Origin: JAFAGO01 sp031987605
GTDB lineage: Bacteria > Bacteroidota > Bacteroidia > Flavobacteriales > Weeksellaceae
Length of the DNA stretch: 64,000 bases
Direction of reading: 5' to 3'
Assembly: GCA_031987605.1 (NCBI GenBank)
Contig: DALZZF010000003.1
Location: 124,001-188,000 of the forward strand
Under the pieces are notes generated by a model. It was given only the letters and a program-made list of their open reading frames with translations. It searched no databases and was not told where the DNA came from. The position numbers and the translations under genes were made by a program. Shown piece after piece: positions 33,251 to 41,804 of the stretch. Numbering within the stretch: the first letter of the stretch is position 1; each line of letters opens with the position of its first letter.

Positions 33251-35251
33251 CTATTTTGTATTGGAACGCAAATCCTTGATTTCCTGAATTCGCTCATCAT
33301 AGAAAACGGATTTTTCGGGATGTTTGCCTTTCAGGATTTCGTATGCTTTTATCGCTTTTGAATACAACCGCTGTTCGGCATAAATTTTTGCCAATGTTTC
33401 CGTCATTAAATGAGAAATATCTCCGGATTTTTCTTTGATGATAAATTCGGATTCTTCTTTCAGTTTAGAAATTTTGGGTTCAGTCTCAATGAATTTTTCG
33501 ATGGCTTTTTGCTTGATTTCCTCCACATTTTCATGCTGAAATTCCGGTTCTGCATGAACTTCGGTTTCCGGCTCTTCGGTTTCTTCCTGAATTTCTTCAG
33601 CAACTTTGGAAGCCAACGGAATTTTTGTACCATGATCCAGTTTCAGCCAGCTTTGCCATGTATTGATAAACTGCGGAATATTACTGCTGGTTTTTTCCTC
33701 AGTTTTTGTTTCTGAAACCGTTTCTGTTGCAGCTTCCTGAATTTTTTCTTCCCGTGGTTTTTCAGGTGTAATGCTGCTTTCCTCTTTAAAGAAGGAAACA
33801 TTCATCACTGGGCGTTCCTCTGTTTGATGAGTTTCTGCTGATTTCTGAATTTCCGGTTTTGGAAGGCTGTCCGTAGATTTAGGCTCTGGTTTCTTTTCCG
33901 GCTCATTAATCACATAATCCGGAGTATTGCTTTGGAAATTCATGGGTTTCCAATTGGTTTTCGGTTTTTCGGAAATAACTTCAGGTTGAGATTCAACCGT
34001 TGGTTTTTCTACTTTCGTTTCTTCCGCAACTGTTGGGTTTTTCTGATTTCTTGGAAGATTAGTTTCCGTTTTCTCTTCTGGAACCTCATCGTGAGATTCT
34101 ACAAAATTGATGTCGAAATTGCTTGGCTCATCCTCCATTTGCTTTTCCGGTTTTGGTTTCCGGTTGGCTTTCATTTTGGCTTCAACTTCGGCAATCAGGC
34201 GTTGCATTTCCTCTTCATGCCTGCTCAGTTTTGGTTTGGGAACTTCGTATGCCGGTTCGGGATTTTTGATTTCCATTTTCACGTTCGGAAGAAAATCTTC
34301 TGTTCCGTGAAAACTCAATGCTGCGGGATCTTCGATTTGCTGTTCTTCTTCCCGAATGGAATCTTCCGGAATAATTTCTTCTGTCGAAAAATTTTCTGCA
34401 TCTTTTGCTTCCGGAAATTCTGTTTTTTCTTCTTCTTTTATGGTTTCCTGCAAAGATTCTGTTTCTTGAAAATCAGTTTTTTCAACAATATTTTCAGAAT
34501 ATGAAACTTCAGAAATTGCGTTTTCTTCAGCGATAAAAGGTTCTACTTCCTCAAAACTATTCTTAGAAGAATCTTCAATATCAGTCTCCGTTTCTATGGA
34601 AGAATCTTGCGGAACAATTTCTTCTCTGGTAAAATCTTCTGCATCTTTTGCTTCCGAAAATTCGATTTTTTCTTCCTCTTTTTCAATTTCCTGCAATGGT
34701 TCCACTTCGTAAAATTCGGTTTGGGAATCGCTTATATCTGCGGTTTTATCCGTTGGTAAAACTTCTTTCTGTGTTTCCGAAGTTACAATTTGTCCGGATT
34801 CCAAGGTTGCCTCCAAATCGATATTTTCGGAAGGCTGATTCAGAAAATCTTCTTCACCTTCAAAAAGAATACGGTTTCTCTCCCCATTAATATAAATGGT
34901 TTTGGAGTGTTCTGGCTCTGATTTTATCGTTTCATAATGAATATCATACGCTGATTTTATCGGCTGTTCCGATTCTGAAATTGTGGATTCCGGAATTTTT
35001 TGTTCTTCTGAACCGAATTTTTTGCGGTTGATAAACTGATACAGAATTTTTTTATCCGTGGTATATGCTGCGGTTGTTGAGAGTTCCTGCTCGTAATTTT
35101 CCTGCTGAAAACGGTGTGTTCCGTAAAGAAAAAGGGCACGCAAACTTTGTACATACGGATATTTTCTGATGTTGCTTTGCAGAGTACTCAGATCTTTTTC
35201 TTCGATGGAATCCGGGGTTTTCAGGATTTCTAAAATTCTTTGATCTATCAT
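33251..35251 (-). CDS. Large acidic protein with internal duplication and C-terminal TPR
   Basis: A 666-aa protein with no signal peptide. Residues 1-80 are a conserved-looking globular part. Residues about 85-560 are low-complexity, rich in Glu, Pro, Ser, Thr and Lys, probably disordered. The last 60 residues hold one TPR (LAKIYAEQRLYSKAIKAYEILKG). Residues 182-238 and 263-320 are clear repeats of each other (see findings). It starts 1 bp before the lptE stop codon, so it is coupled to lptE. It may be a scaffold in envelope assembly; that is inference from position. Confidence 0.75.
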   Translation of the reverse strand: MIDQRILEILKTPDSIEEKDLSTLQSNIRKYPYVQSLRALFLYGTHRFQQENYEQELSTTAAYTTDKKILYQFINRKKFGSEEQKIPESTISESEQPIKSAYDIHYETIKSEPEHSKTIYINGERNRILFEGEEDFLNQPSENIDLEATLESGQIVTSETQKEVLPTDKTADISDSQTEFYEVEPLQEIEKEEEKIEFSEAKDAEDFTREEIVPQDSSIETETDIEDSSKNSFEEVEPFIAEENAISEVSYSENIVEKTDFQETESLQETIKEEEKTEFPEAKDAENFSTEEIIPEDSIREEEQQIEDPAALSFHGTEDFLPNVKMEIKNPEPAYEVPKPKLSRHEEEMQRLIAEVEAKMKANRKPKPEKQMEDEPSNFDINFVESHDEVPEEKTETNLPRNQKNPTVAEETKVEKPTVESQPEVISEKPKTNWKPMNFQSNTPDYVINEPEKKPEPKSTDSLPKPEIQKSAETHQTEERPVMNVSFFKEESSITPEKPREEKIQEAATETVSETKTEEKTSSNIPQFINTWQSWLKLDHGTKIPLASKVAEEIQEETEEPETEVHAEPEFQHENVEEIKQKAIEKFIETEPKISKLKEESEFIIKEKSGDISHLMTETLAKIYAEQRLYSKAIKAYEILKGKHPEKSVFYDERIQEIKDLRSNTK

Positions 35252-35252
35252 T

Positions 35253-35792
35253 TTACCAGTTGGCTACAATATCGTTGAATATTTTGTTGATGATTCTTTC
35301 GGTTACAATATCCACCTGTGTGGTTTCAATCTGGTTGATGTCCAAATCGCTGCTAAAAGCGGCTTCATCGGAGTAGGTTCTGTCGAAACTTTTATCAGGT
35401 TCCACCTTGTTTTCATAATGTACTCTTACGGAAATCGTAAGCTTGTTCTGCGCCGCCTGAATCGTGGTATTATTGGCTCCTGTAACGCCGCTGGAAATGG
35501 TGGTTGGAGAAATCGTATAGTCGGTAATTTCGCCTTCAATCAGAATATCGGGATTTTCCGTTGTTCCTTTCAGCGTAGTTCTTTGGTGAAAACGATTTTG
35601 AATATCGGTGGAAAACTGCTGCGCCAGATTCGGGTTGTATGCAGTATTATTAATAAAATCATTAATCTTAATCGTTTTGGTTTCCGGACTTAAAGATGAG
35701 CCTGTAAAACTGTAACAACTTGATAAAAAACAAGATACCAATAAAAAGATACCGACTTTTGCTTTGCAATATTTTTTAATGCTTTTGTTCAT
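35253..35792 (-). CDS. lptE: LPS-assembly lipoprotein LptE
   Basis: A 179-aa lipoprotein (lipobox FLSSC) with the LptE fold pattern of Bacteroidota: TIKINDFINN, NPDILIEGEITDY, and the ITIVTERIINKIFNDIVANW-like end. It partners LptD in placing lipopolysaccharide on the outer surface. I favour the ATG at 35792 (MNKSIKKY). The upstream in-frame ATG at 35807 lies within a tandem repeat that copies the start context (see findings). It follows the sigma-54 activator gene after 230-250 bp of repeats. Confidence 0.83.
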   Translation of the reverse strand: MNKSIKKYCKAKVGIFLLVSCFLSSCYSFTGSSLSPETKTIKINDFINNTAYNPNLAQQFSTDIQNRFHQRTTLKGTTENPDILIEGEITDYTISPTTISSGVTGANNTTIQAAQNKLTISVRVHYENKVEPDKSFDRTYSDEAAFSSDLDINQIETTQVDIVTERIINKIFNDIVANW

Positions 35793-35800
35793 TTTTTTAT

Positions 35801-35889
35801 TTTCCATGTATTTTCATAAATGGTTATTATTTTTCACGCGTTTCATGTATGGTTATTATTTTCCATGCATTTCATACATGGCTATTATT
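35801..35889. repeat. Three tandem 30-bp imperfect repeats in front of lptE
   Basis: Units begin near 35801, 35831 and 35860. Each reads roughly TTTCCATGxxTTTCATxxATGG followed by TTATTATT. They cover the alternative lptE start codon and leader. The unit length is a multiple of three. Confidence 0.75.
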
Positions 35890-35892
35890 GTT

Positions 35893-35977
35893 GAACCTCT
35901 TCGAGGTTCGGTTTTTCCATTTTTTATTTTATTTCATTGGGCTGTACCCAATGCTGTTGATTTCGCCACTTCGTGGC
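35893..35977. repeat. REP-like cluster of three short hairpins
   Basis: Stem 1 is GAACCTC/GAGGTTC at 35893-35909 with loop TTC. Stem 2 is ATTGGG/CCCAAT at 35936-35952. Stem 3 is GCCAC/GTGGC at 35965-35977 with loop TTC. The regular spacing and the GCTGTTGATTTC string between stems 2 and 3 look like repeats mobilised by REP-associated tyrosine transposases; no such transposase gene is in the window. Confidence 0.5.
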
Positions 35978-36033
35978 TCGTACAAATCATTTTTCTCTTT
36001 TCCCTTTTCCCTTTTTACCTAGCTCTTTCTTAA

Positions 36034-37323
36034 TTACTCTTCCAGATTATACTGTTTTATTTTACGGTACAGCGTGCGCTGAGAAATTCCCAATTCGTCC
36101 GCGGCTTTATTTCTTCTTCCTTTATGTTTTTCCAGTGCTTTCACAATCAGTTCTCTTTCGTTGTTCTGAAGTGAGAGCGATTCCGGATTGGTTTCTTCCA
36201 GTTCAATATCTTCCACATTATCATCGGATTCGTCCGGACTGGTAATAATTGTAGGATTTACAACTGCGGTTTGCGGAGGATTTTCAAAATATAAAAGTGA
36301 ATTAGCGTTTGTATTTTGATGATTTTCAGGGGTATAAATTTTATGAATTAAATTTTTCTCCTGATTACTGAATTCTCCGTTTTCTCTATTTTTAATCAGT
36401 TCCGAAGTTAAGGATTTCAAATCATTCAGATCGTTCCGCATATCGAAAAGAATTTTGTACATAATTTCCCGTTCCGAACCAAAATCTGAGTTTCCGTTTG
36501 AATTTCCCGATTTTTTCTGAATGACTGCGGGAAGATGAGCATTCATGGGAATATATTCTGCCAATCGCGAAGCATTAATCTCTCTGTTTTGTTCCACAAC
36601 GGTCATTTGTTCTACCAGATTTCTCAATTGGCGAACGTTTCCGGGAAAGGAATAATTTTCAAGATATTGAACGCCGTCTTCGGTTAACTGCAACTCCGGC
36701 ATTCTGTATTTTTCGGCAAAATCGATGGCAAATTTTCGGAATAATAAATGGATGTCGCCTTTTCTTTCGCGAAGCGGCGGCATATCAATCTGAACGGTAT
36801 TGAGACGATAATACAAATCTTCTCTGAATCTTCCGTCCTGAATGGCATTCATCATATTCACATTGGTGGCGGCCACAATTCGTACATCGGTTTTCTGCAC
36901 CTGCGATGATCCGACTTTCATAAATTCGCCACTTTCCAGAACCCGAAGCAAACGAACCTGCGTTTGCAAAGGCAGTTCACCTACTTCATCAAGGAAAATG
37001 GTTCCGCCATCTGCGACTTCAAAATATCCTTTTCTGGTGGTAGTTGCGCCCGTAAATGCGCCTTTTTCGTGACCGAAAAGTTCGGAATCTATGGTTCCCT
37101 CAGGAATTGCTCCACAGTTGACCACAATGTACGGTTTATGTTTTCTGCGGCTTTCGGAGTGAATGATTTTCGGAATAAATTCTTTTCCCGTTCCACTTTC
37201 GCCAATCACCAAAACCGAAATATCGGTAGGTGCGACTTGGATTGCTTTTTCAATAGCTCGGTTCAATGCGGGATAATTCCCAATGATTCCGTAGCGGTTT
37301 TTTATGGATTGTAAGTCTTGCAT
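36034..37323 (-). CDS. Sigma-54-dependent transcriptional activator without receiver domain
   Basis: A 429-aa bacterial enhancer-binding protein. The AAA+ domain starts at about residue 14: Walker A GESGTGKEF, the sigma-54 contact loop GAFTGA, Walker B GGTIFLDEVGELP and the NVRQLRNLVE sensor region. A linker of about 120 residues rich in Asn, Ser and Glu follows, and the C-terminal Fis-type helix-turn-helix reads NKAADELGISQRTLYRKI. There is no N-terminal receiver or other sensor domain, so it must be controlled by abundance or a partner. In flavobacteria this activator is found upstream of lptE. Confidence 0.9.
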   Translation of the reverse strand: MQDLQSIKNRYGIIGNYPALNRAIEKAIQVAPTDISVLVIGESGTGKEFIPKIIHSESRRKHKPYIVVNCGAIPEGTIDSELFGHEKGAFTGATTTRKGYFEVADGGTIFLDEVGELPLQTQVRLLRVLESGEFMKVGSSQVQKTDVRIVAATNVNMMNAIQDGRFREDLYYRLNTVQIDMPPLRERKGDIHLLFRKFAIDFAEKYRMPELQLTEDGVQYLENYSFPGNVRQLRNLVEQMTVVEQNREINASRLAEYIPMNAHLPAVIQKKSGNSNGNSDFGSEREIMYKILFDMRNDLNDLKSLTSELIKNRENGEFSNQEKNLIHKIYTPENHQNTNANSLLYFENPPQTAVVNPTIITSPDESDDNVEDIELEETNPESLSLQNNERELIVKALEKHKGRRNKAADELGISQRTLYRKIKQYNLEE

Positions 37324-37328
37324 TTTAT

Positions 37329-37709
37329 TTAAATATTTTTTGTTTTAAGTGTTGAGTTTCGGTTTAAAACAAAATTATTTAAACAGTCTTTATTTCTCAC
37401 CTTGGAGGTTCTTTCCAGAATACTTAAAAAAGATGGTTTGGAATTGTGCAGAAGCGTTCTTTTACTGCATTTTCCCTCAATCAAATTTAATTGTAATCCT
37501 GAATAAGAGAAATTTTTCTTTAAACTTTTATGGTAATTGCTGATGAAAACATTGAAATCCAAAAGCATCTGTTTTGCCTCTTCCACAGAAATTTTTCCTG
37601 TCATGTTTTCTGAACAGAAATGATTTTTGTTTGAAGTACAAAAAGCTTTTGCTGACGGGCAATTTCCAATCAGCGACATTAAAATAATAATGCAGGATAT
37701 GCTTTTCAT
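37329..37709 (-). CDS. Small secreted protein of unknown function
   Basis: A 126-aa frame with a plausible signal peptide (MKSISCIIILMSLIG, cleavage near AKA) and five or six Cys residues after it. It fits closely between the DUF1016 gene (stop 37711) and the sigma-54 activator (start 37323). I do not recognise the family. Low sequence complexity and lack of a known domain keep confidence moderate. Confidence 0.45.
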   Translation of the reverse strand: MKSISCIIILMSLIGNCPSAKAFCTSNKNHFCSENMTGKISVEEAKQMLLDFNVFISNYHKSLKKNFSYSGLQLNLIEGKCSKRTLLHNSKPSFLSILERTSKVRNKDCLNNFVLNRNSTLKTKNI

Positions 37710-37710
37710 T

Positions 37711-38799
37711 TTATTCGGTCAGTAAATTTCTAAATTCTTCTTTGGACGGCAAAACCGTCATATATTTACTTGCAAAAATCTGTTCGTTGTTTTCGGGCAG
37801 TGTATATTCCACAAGTGCATTGCTTTTGTCCTGACAAAGAATGATTCCAATGGTTTTATTTTCGTCTTCCAGTATGCGTTCTCGGTCAAAATAATTCACA
37901 TACATCTGCATTTGTCCGATATCTTTGTGTTGCAATTCTCCAATTTTTAAATCAATTAAGACAAAACTTTTCAAAATCCGGTTATAAAAAACCAAATCTA
38001 TTTTAAAATGTTTTTCATCAAAAGTGATTCTTTCCTGCCTTGCAACGAACGTAAATCCTTTCCCCAATTCTAAAAGGAAATGTTCTAATTTGTCGATAAG
38101 TTTCTGTTCCAGATCGTTTTCCGAATAAACGTTTTGTTCGGGCAAACCAAGGAATTCCAAAACATAGGGATCTTTTATCAAATCTTTCGGTTGCTCGATA
38201 ATCTGACCTTTTTCCGAAAGCTGAAGAATTTCGTCTTTATTTTTACTTAAAGATAACCGTGTGTAAAGTGCAGAATCATATTGTCTTTGCAATTCTCTCA
38301 AACTCCAATTGTTTTTAAAACTTTCAATTTCGTAGAATTTTCTTTCTTTAATATCGTTGATTCTCATTAGTTTAAGGTAATGCGACCATGAAAGATTGAA
38401 ATGCGCAGACGGTGTTTGCGTAATTGTTTTTGAATTTTGGTTTTCAAAAAAGACAGACGGTGTCTGTCCTTTTTCATCTGTCTCATTTTCAGTAATTTGA
38501 GATTTAACAGACACGGTCTGTTGAATTGAATAAGACAAATAAAATTGCCTCATTTGTTTTAAATTTGAATAAGAAAATCCCTTGCCAAACCGCTCTGTTA
38601 AATGAACAGACAAATCCTTTAATAATCCTTTTCCGTATTCTGCACGGTTTTCTCCGTTTTGCTCATCTGCTACAATCATTCTTCCAATCTCAAAATAGGT
38701 AAGAACCATTGTATGGTTTACAACAACAGCAACCCTACTCCTCGCCGAATCAAGCAATTCGGCGATTTTATTGAATAAAGGTTGTTGTAAATTTTGCAT
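37711..38799 (-). CDS. DUF1016 (YhcG-type) PD-(D/E)XK nuclease
   Basis: A 362-aa two-domain protein. The N-terminal helical domain (about 1-190, with GKGLLKDLSVHLTERFGKGFSYSNL) is the DUF1016_N type. The C-terminal domain has the nuclease core: the acidic residue in KIDLVFYN and the conserved E/K context in VLIDLKIGEL. Such proteins are widespread single genes, often near mobile DNA or restriction systems; the nuclease activity is known for the fold but the role is not. An 18-residue insertion around residues 105-130 is rich in Gln and Thr. It lies alone between miaB and a small secreted protein. Confidence 0.85.
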   Translation of the reverse strand: MQNLQQPLFNKIAELLDSARSRVAVVVNHTMVLTYFEIGRMIVADEQNGENRAEYGKGLLKDLSVHLTERFGKGFSYSNLKQMRQFYLSYSIQQTVSVKSQITENETDEKGQTPSVFFENQNSKTITQTPSAHFNLSWSHYLKLMRINDIKERKFYEIESFKNNWSLRELQRQYDSALYTRLSLSKNKDEILQLSEKGQIIEQPKDLIKDPYVLEFLGLPEQNVYSENDLEQKLIDKLEHFLLELGKGFTFVARQERITFDEKHFKIDLVFYNRILKSFVLIDLKIGELQHKDIGQMQMYVNYFDRERILEDENKTIGIILCQDKSNALVEYTLPENNEQIFASKYMTVLPSKEEFRNLLTE

Positions 38800-38832
38800 T
38801 TTAAATTTTAAACCCAGATAGGCCTAATTGTT

Positions 38833-40281
38833 TTAAAGTTTTTTATTAAGAACCATTTCCCCCAAAAGCGTTCCCTGCGTGTTTCCGTGTACAAAAACAG
38901 ACACAAGGTCACCAATTTTTTGCCCTTCCTGCATATCAAAAACACAAACGGCGTTTTGAGAGTTTCTGCCTTTCCATTGGTTTTTGTTTTTTTTGGAAAT
39001 TCCTTCAATTAAAATTTCATGAACTCTTCCAACATAACCTGCCATTCTCTTTTTGGAAAGTTCGCCCTGAAGTTTAATCACTTCTGCCAAACGTCTTTGT
39101 TTTACGTCCGCCGGAATATCGTCTTCCATCTTCTTGTGCGCCGGAGTTCCCGGTCTTTCGGAATAGGCAAACATATAGCCATAATCGTACTCCACTTCAC
39201 GCATTAACGAAAGTGTATCCTGATGATCTTCTTCGGTTTCGGTACAAAATCCGATAATCATATCCTGTGAAAAAGAAATATCCGGAACGATTTCTTTGGC
39301 TTTTTTAATGAGCGCCAAATATTCTGCTCTTGTGTGCTGACGGTTCATCAAGCCCAAGATTCTATCACTTCCGCTTTGTACCGGAAGGTGAACATATTTG
39401 CAAATGTTGTCGTGTTTCGCCATCATTTCGAACACATTAATCTTCATATCCTGCGGATTCGACGTGGAGAAACGGATTCTCATATCCGGAACTGCATCGG
39501 CAACTAAACCCAGAAGTTGTGCAAAATCCACAGCCGTTGCTTTTTGCATTTCCGTTGCTTTGGCAAAATCTTTTTTGGGACCGCCTCCATACCAAAGATA
39601 GGAATCCACATTCTGCCCCAGAAGTGTAATTTCTTTGTAGCCGTTGTTCCACAATTCTTTGCATTCTTCGATGATGGAATGCGGATCACGGCTTCTTTCG
39701 CGCCCTCTGGTAAAAGGAACCACACAAAATGTACACATATTGTCGCAACCACGGGTGATGGTCACAAAAGCGGTAACACCATTTCCGCCAAGACGAACCG
39801 GATTGATGTCGGCATACGTTTCTTCTTTCGAGAGAATAACGTTGATGGCATCTCTTCCGTCTTCAGTTTCTTTGAGCAGATTCGGCAAATCCCGGTACGC
39901 ATCGGGACCGACAACCAAATCCACGAGATGTTCTTCTTCCAGAAACTTGGTTTTCAGGCGTTCTGCCATACAACCGAGCACGCCTACCGTAAGATTGGGG
40001 TTTTCTTTTTTCTGATTTTTGAATTGAGAAAGACGCATCCGAACGGTTTGTTCGGCTTTTTCACGAATGGAACAGGTATTTAAAAGAATTAAATCGGCTT
40101 CTTTTACATCCAAAGTCGTGTTGTAACCCTGCTCGTTCAGAATGGACGCAACAATCTCAGAATCAGAGAAATTCATCTGACAACCGTAACTTTCCAAAAA
40201 GAGTTTTTTGGAGTTTTCGGGTTTTTCGGCAATGGCAAAAGCTTCGCCCTGTTTGGTTTCGTCTATATATTTTTCCTGCAC
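38833..40281 (-). CDS. miaB: tRNA-2-methylthio-N6-dimethylallyladenosine synthase
   Basis: A 482-aa radical SAM methylthiotransferase. It has the N-terminal MTTase domain with Cys in SYGCQMN, CSIR and GCMAE, the radical SAM motif CDNMCTFC, and a C-terminal TRAM domain. It adds the 2-methylthio group to i6A37 of tRNAs reading UNN codons. The start is a GTG at 40281; an in-frame stop lies four codons upstream, and no nearby ATG exists. Its leader has a hairpin at 40299-40336 and a -7 element at 40347-40354. Confidence 0.95.
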   Translation of the reverse strand: MQEKYIDETKQGEAFAIAEKPENSKKLFLESYGCQMNFSDSEIVASILNEQGYNTTLDVKEADLILLNTCSIREKAEQTVRMRLSQFKNQKKENPNLTVGVLGCMAERLKTKFLEEEHLVDLVVGPDAYRDLPNLLKETEDGRDAINVILSKEETYADINPVRLGGNGVTAFVTITRGCDNMCTFCVVPFTRGRERSRDPHSIIEECKELWNNGYKEITLLGQNVDSYLWYGGGPKKDFAKATEMQKATAVDFAQLLGLVADAVPDMRIRFSTSNPQDMKINVFEMMAKHDNICKYVHLPVQSGSDRILGLMNRQHTRAEYLALIKKAKEIVPDISFSQDMIIGFCTETEEDHQDTLSLMREVEYDYGYMFAYSERPGTPAHKKMEDDIPADVKQRRLAEVIKLQGELSKKRMAGYVGRVHEILIEGISKKNKNQWKGRNSQNAVCVFDMQEGQKIGDLVSVFVHGNTQGTLLGEMVLNKKL

Positions 40282-40298
40282 AGCTTTTTCGGTTTAAA

Positions 40299-40336
40299 GT
40301 TTAAATTTCAAAGTTTTGCAACGTTGAAATTTGAAC
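40299..40336 (-). other. Stem-loop in the miaB leader
   Basis: GTTTAAATTTCAA (40299-40311) pairs with TTGAAATTTGAAC (40324-40336) with one G-U pair, loop of 12 nt. It lies between the -7 element (CAAAGATA, plus strand 40347-40354, TATCTTTG on the minus strand) and the GTG start. Confidence 0.5.
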
Positions 40337-40525
40337 AGTTAGCCTGCAAAGATACAAAATATTGTGACAGAATGGCAGATACATAAAAGGAATAAGAATA
40401 ACCCTTTATCACGATGAAATAGAAAATTATGATAAAACAGAAATCAAAGATTTCTTTGTATTGTTTATCTTCATAATTAATCATAGTGATTAGAAATAGT
40501 CCGTTGCAAAAACGGTGTTATAATG

Positions 40526-41266
40526 TTAATTATAACCCAAATCCGTAATCATCTTTAATGTATATTTATATTTGAAATTTATCGAGGTTCCATTGATTGT
40601 AGCGGGTTTCCATTTTTTTCTCATGTTTTTGAACCCATAAATAATTCTTCTGTCGAATACATCCATCCCGGAATTTTTTACAAGATGCAGGTCTTCCATT
40701 TTTCCTTCCTTAGTAATTATAAACTCGGTCTCCACCGTAAAAACATCTTTCCAGTCGAAACCCCTTAAATCAATTTTATTATTTAATTCCTTTCCAAACT
40801 GCTTGAGATCATCATCTCCCTCATAATAAACAGGATTGGTAAAGTCCGGACGGTAACCGTCCCGAAAATTATTAAAAAAATCATCCGGATAAATAATAAA
40901 TTCTGCGATAGCATCTTGTTTAACTCCATCTACAACTGCCGGATTCCATCCATCCTGATGTTTTGCTACTTCTCTGGCGAGATGGTAAGCACATTTATTT
41001 GCTTCCACATAATCTTCATGCACATCTTTAATAAATTTTATTGTAGAATCCGAAGTAATCAGCACTTTGAACTGGTAAAGTTCAGTTTTCCTGAGACAGG
41101 GTTGCAAATTATTTTTCACAATTATATCGTGGAAATCTTTGTAATATTTTGTGTAACCCCCGATGTAAGGGCTTTGGTTCTCCGGATATTTGGACAGAAC
41201 GGTGCTTTGCGAAAAAACAGCACATCCAAATAATAGAGTTGCAAGTAGTATGATTTTCACATTCAT
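40526..41266 (-). CDS. Secreted TonB-C-like protein, paralogue 1
   Basis: A 246-aa protein with a signal peptide (MNVKIILLATLLFGCAVFSQ) and a C-terminal part similar to the TonB C-terminal domain (FITKEGKMEDLHLVKNSG, then MRKKWKPATINGTSINFKYKYT). The N-terminal half is not recognised. There is no transmembrane anchor beyond the signal peptide, so it is not a classical TonB; such proteins are common in flavobacteria with unknown role. I choose the ATG at 41266; the frame extends to a GTG at 41269. It lies 25 bp from a shorter paralogue. Confidence 0.72.
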   Translation of the reverse strand: MNVKIILLATLLFGCAVFSQSTVLSKYPENQSPYIGGYTKYYKDFHDIIVKNNLQPCLRKTELYQFKVLITSDSTIKFIKDVHEDYVEANKCAYHLAREVAKHQDGWNPAVVDGVKQDAIAEFIIYPDDFFNNFRDGYRPDFTNPVYYEGDDDLKQFGKELNNKIDLRGFDWKDVFTVETEFIITKEGKMEDLHLVKNSGMDVFDRRIIYGFKNMRKKWKPATINGTSINFKYKYTLKMITDLGYN

Positions 41267-41291
41267 CACTTTAAATCAATTAATACACAAG

Positions 41292-41780
41292 CTACAAATC
41301 TGCTGATACAGATGAAAAACTCATTTTAATCTCCATCTGGGATTTCACTGGTTTTCCATCACATATTGCGGGTGCCCAGTTTTTCTTGATTCTTCGGGCA
41401 ATATATTCCATATCATCGAAAAACACTTCACTAAATTGAATTTTTGGTGAGCCTTCTAAATGGGTGACTTTCCCTTTTTCATCAATCGTTAAAGTAAAAG
41501 TAAAATCTCCGTTTAAAGTATAATAGTCGGAATTCAGAAATTCAAACATATATTTTGAAAGCAATGTTTTGTATGCTTCTGCTCCGCCTTCAAAAGAAGC
41601 GGCACGAAAATCAGTGCATCCTTTGGTTTTCACCTGATAGAAAGGAACTTTAATATCAAATTTCAGGATGTTTTTATTGTTCTCAAGAATAAAGGAATCG
41701 TCGCGGTCTTCCAAATCCATACTTTGCGCAAAAGTGCATCCCGAAATCAGGATTCCGAAAAAAATAAACAGTGTCTTCAT
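41292..41780 (-). CDS. Secreted TonB-C-like protein, paralogue 2
   Basis: A 162-aa protein with a signal peptide (MKTLFIFFGILISGC; the Cys could be a lipobox, though GCTFAQ also reads as a signal peptidase I site). The C-terminal region carries the same TonB-C-like pattern as the next gene (LTIDEKGKVTHLEGSPKI, RIKKNWAPAICDGKPV). The two probably arose by duplication and are expressed together. Confidence 0.7.
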   Translation of the reverse strand: MKTLFIFFGILISGCTFAQSMDLEDRDDSFILENNKNILKFDIKVPFYQVKTKGCTDFRAASFEGGAEAYKTLLSKYMFEFLNSDYYTLNGDFTFTLTIDEKGKVTHLEGSPKIQFSEVFFDDMEYIARRIKKNWAPAICDGKPVKSQMEIKMSFSSVSADL

Positions 41781-41804
41781 AAAACAGATTTTTGTTTTAT
41801 AAAG

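Noticed and set aside
33932..34504. 190-aa plus-strand frame rich in Phe and Trp
   Set aside because: It is antisense to the low-complexity Glu-rich part of the acidic TPR protein.
39517..40083. 188-aa plus-strand frame over miaB
   Set aside because: Shadow of a well-conserved gene, no recognisable domain.
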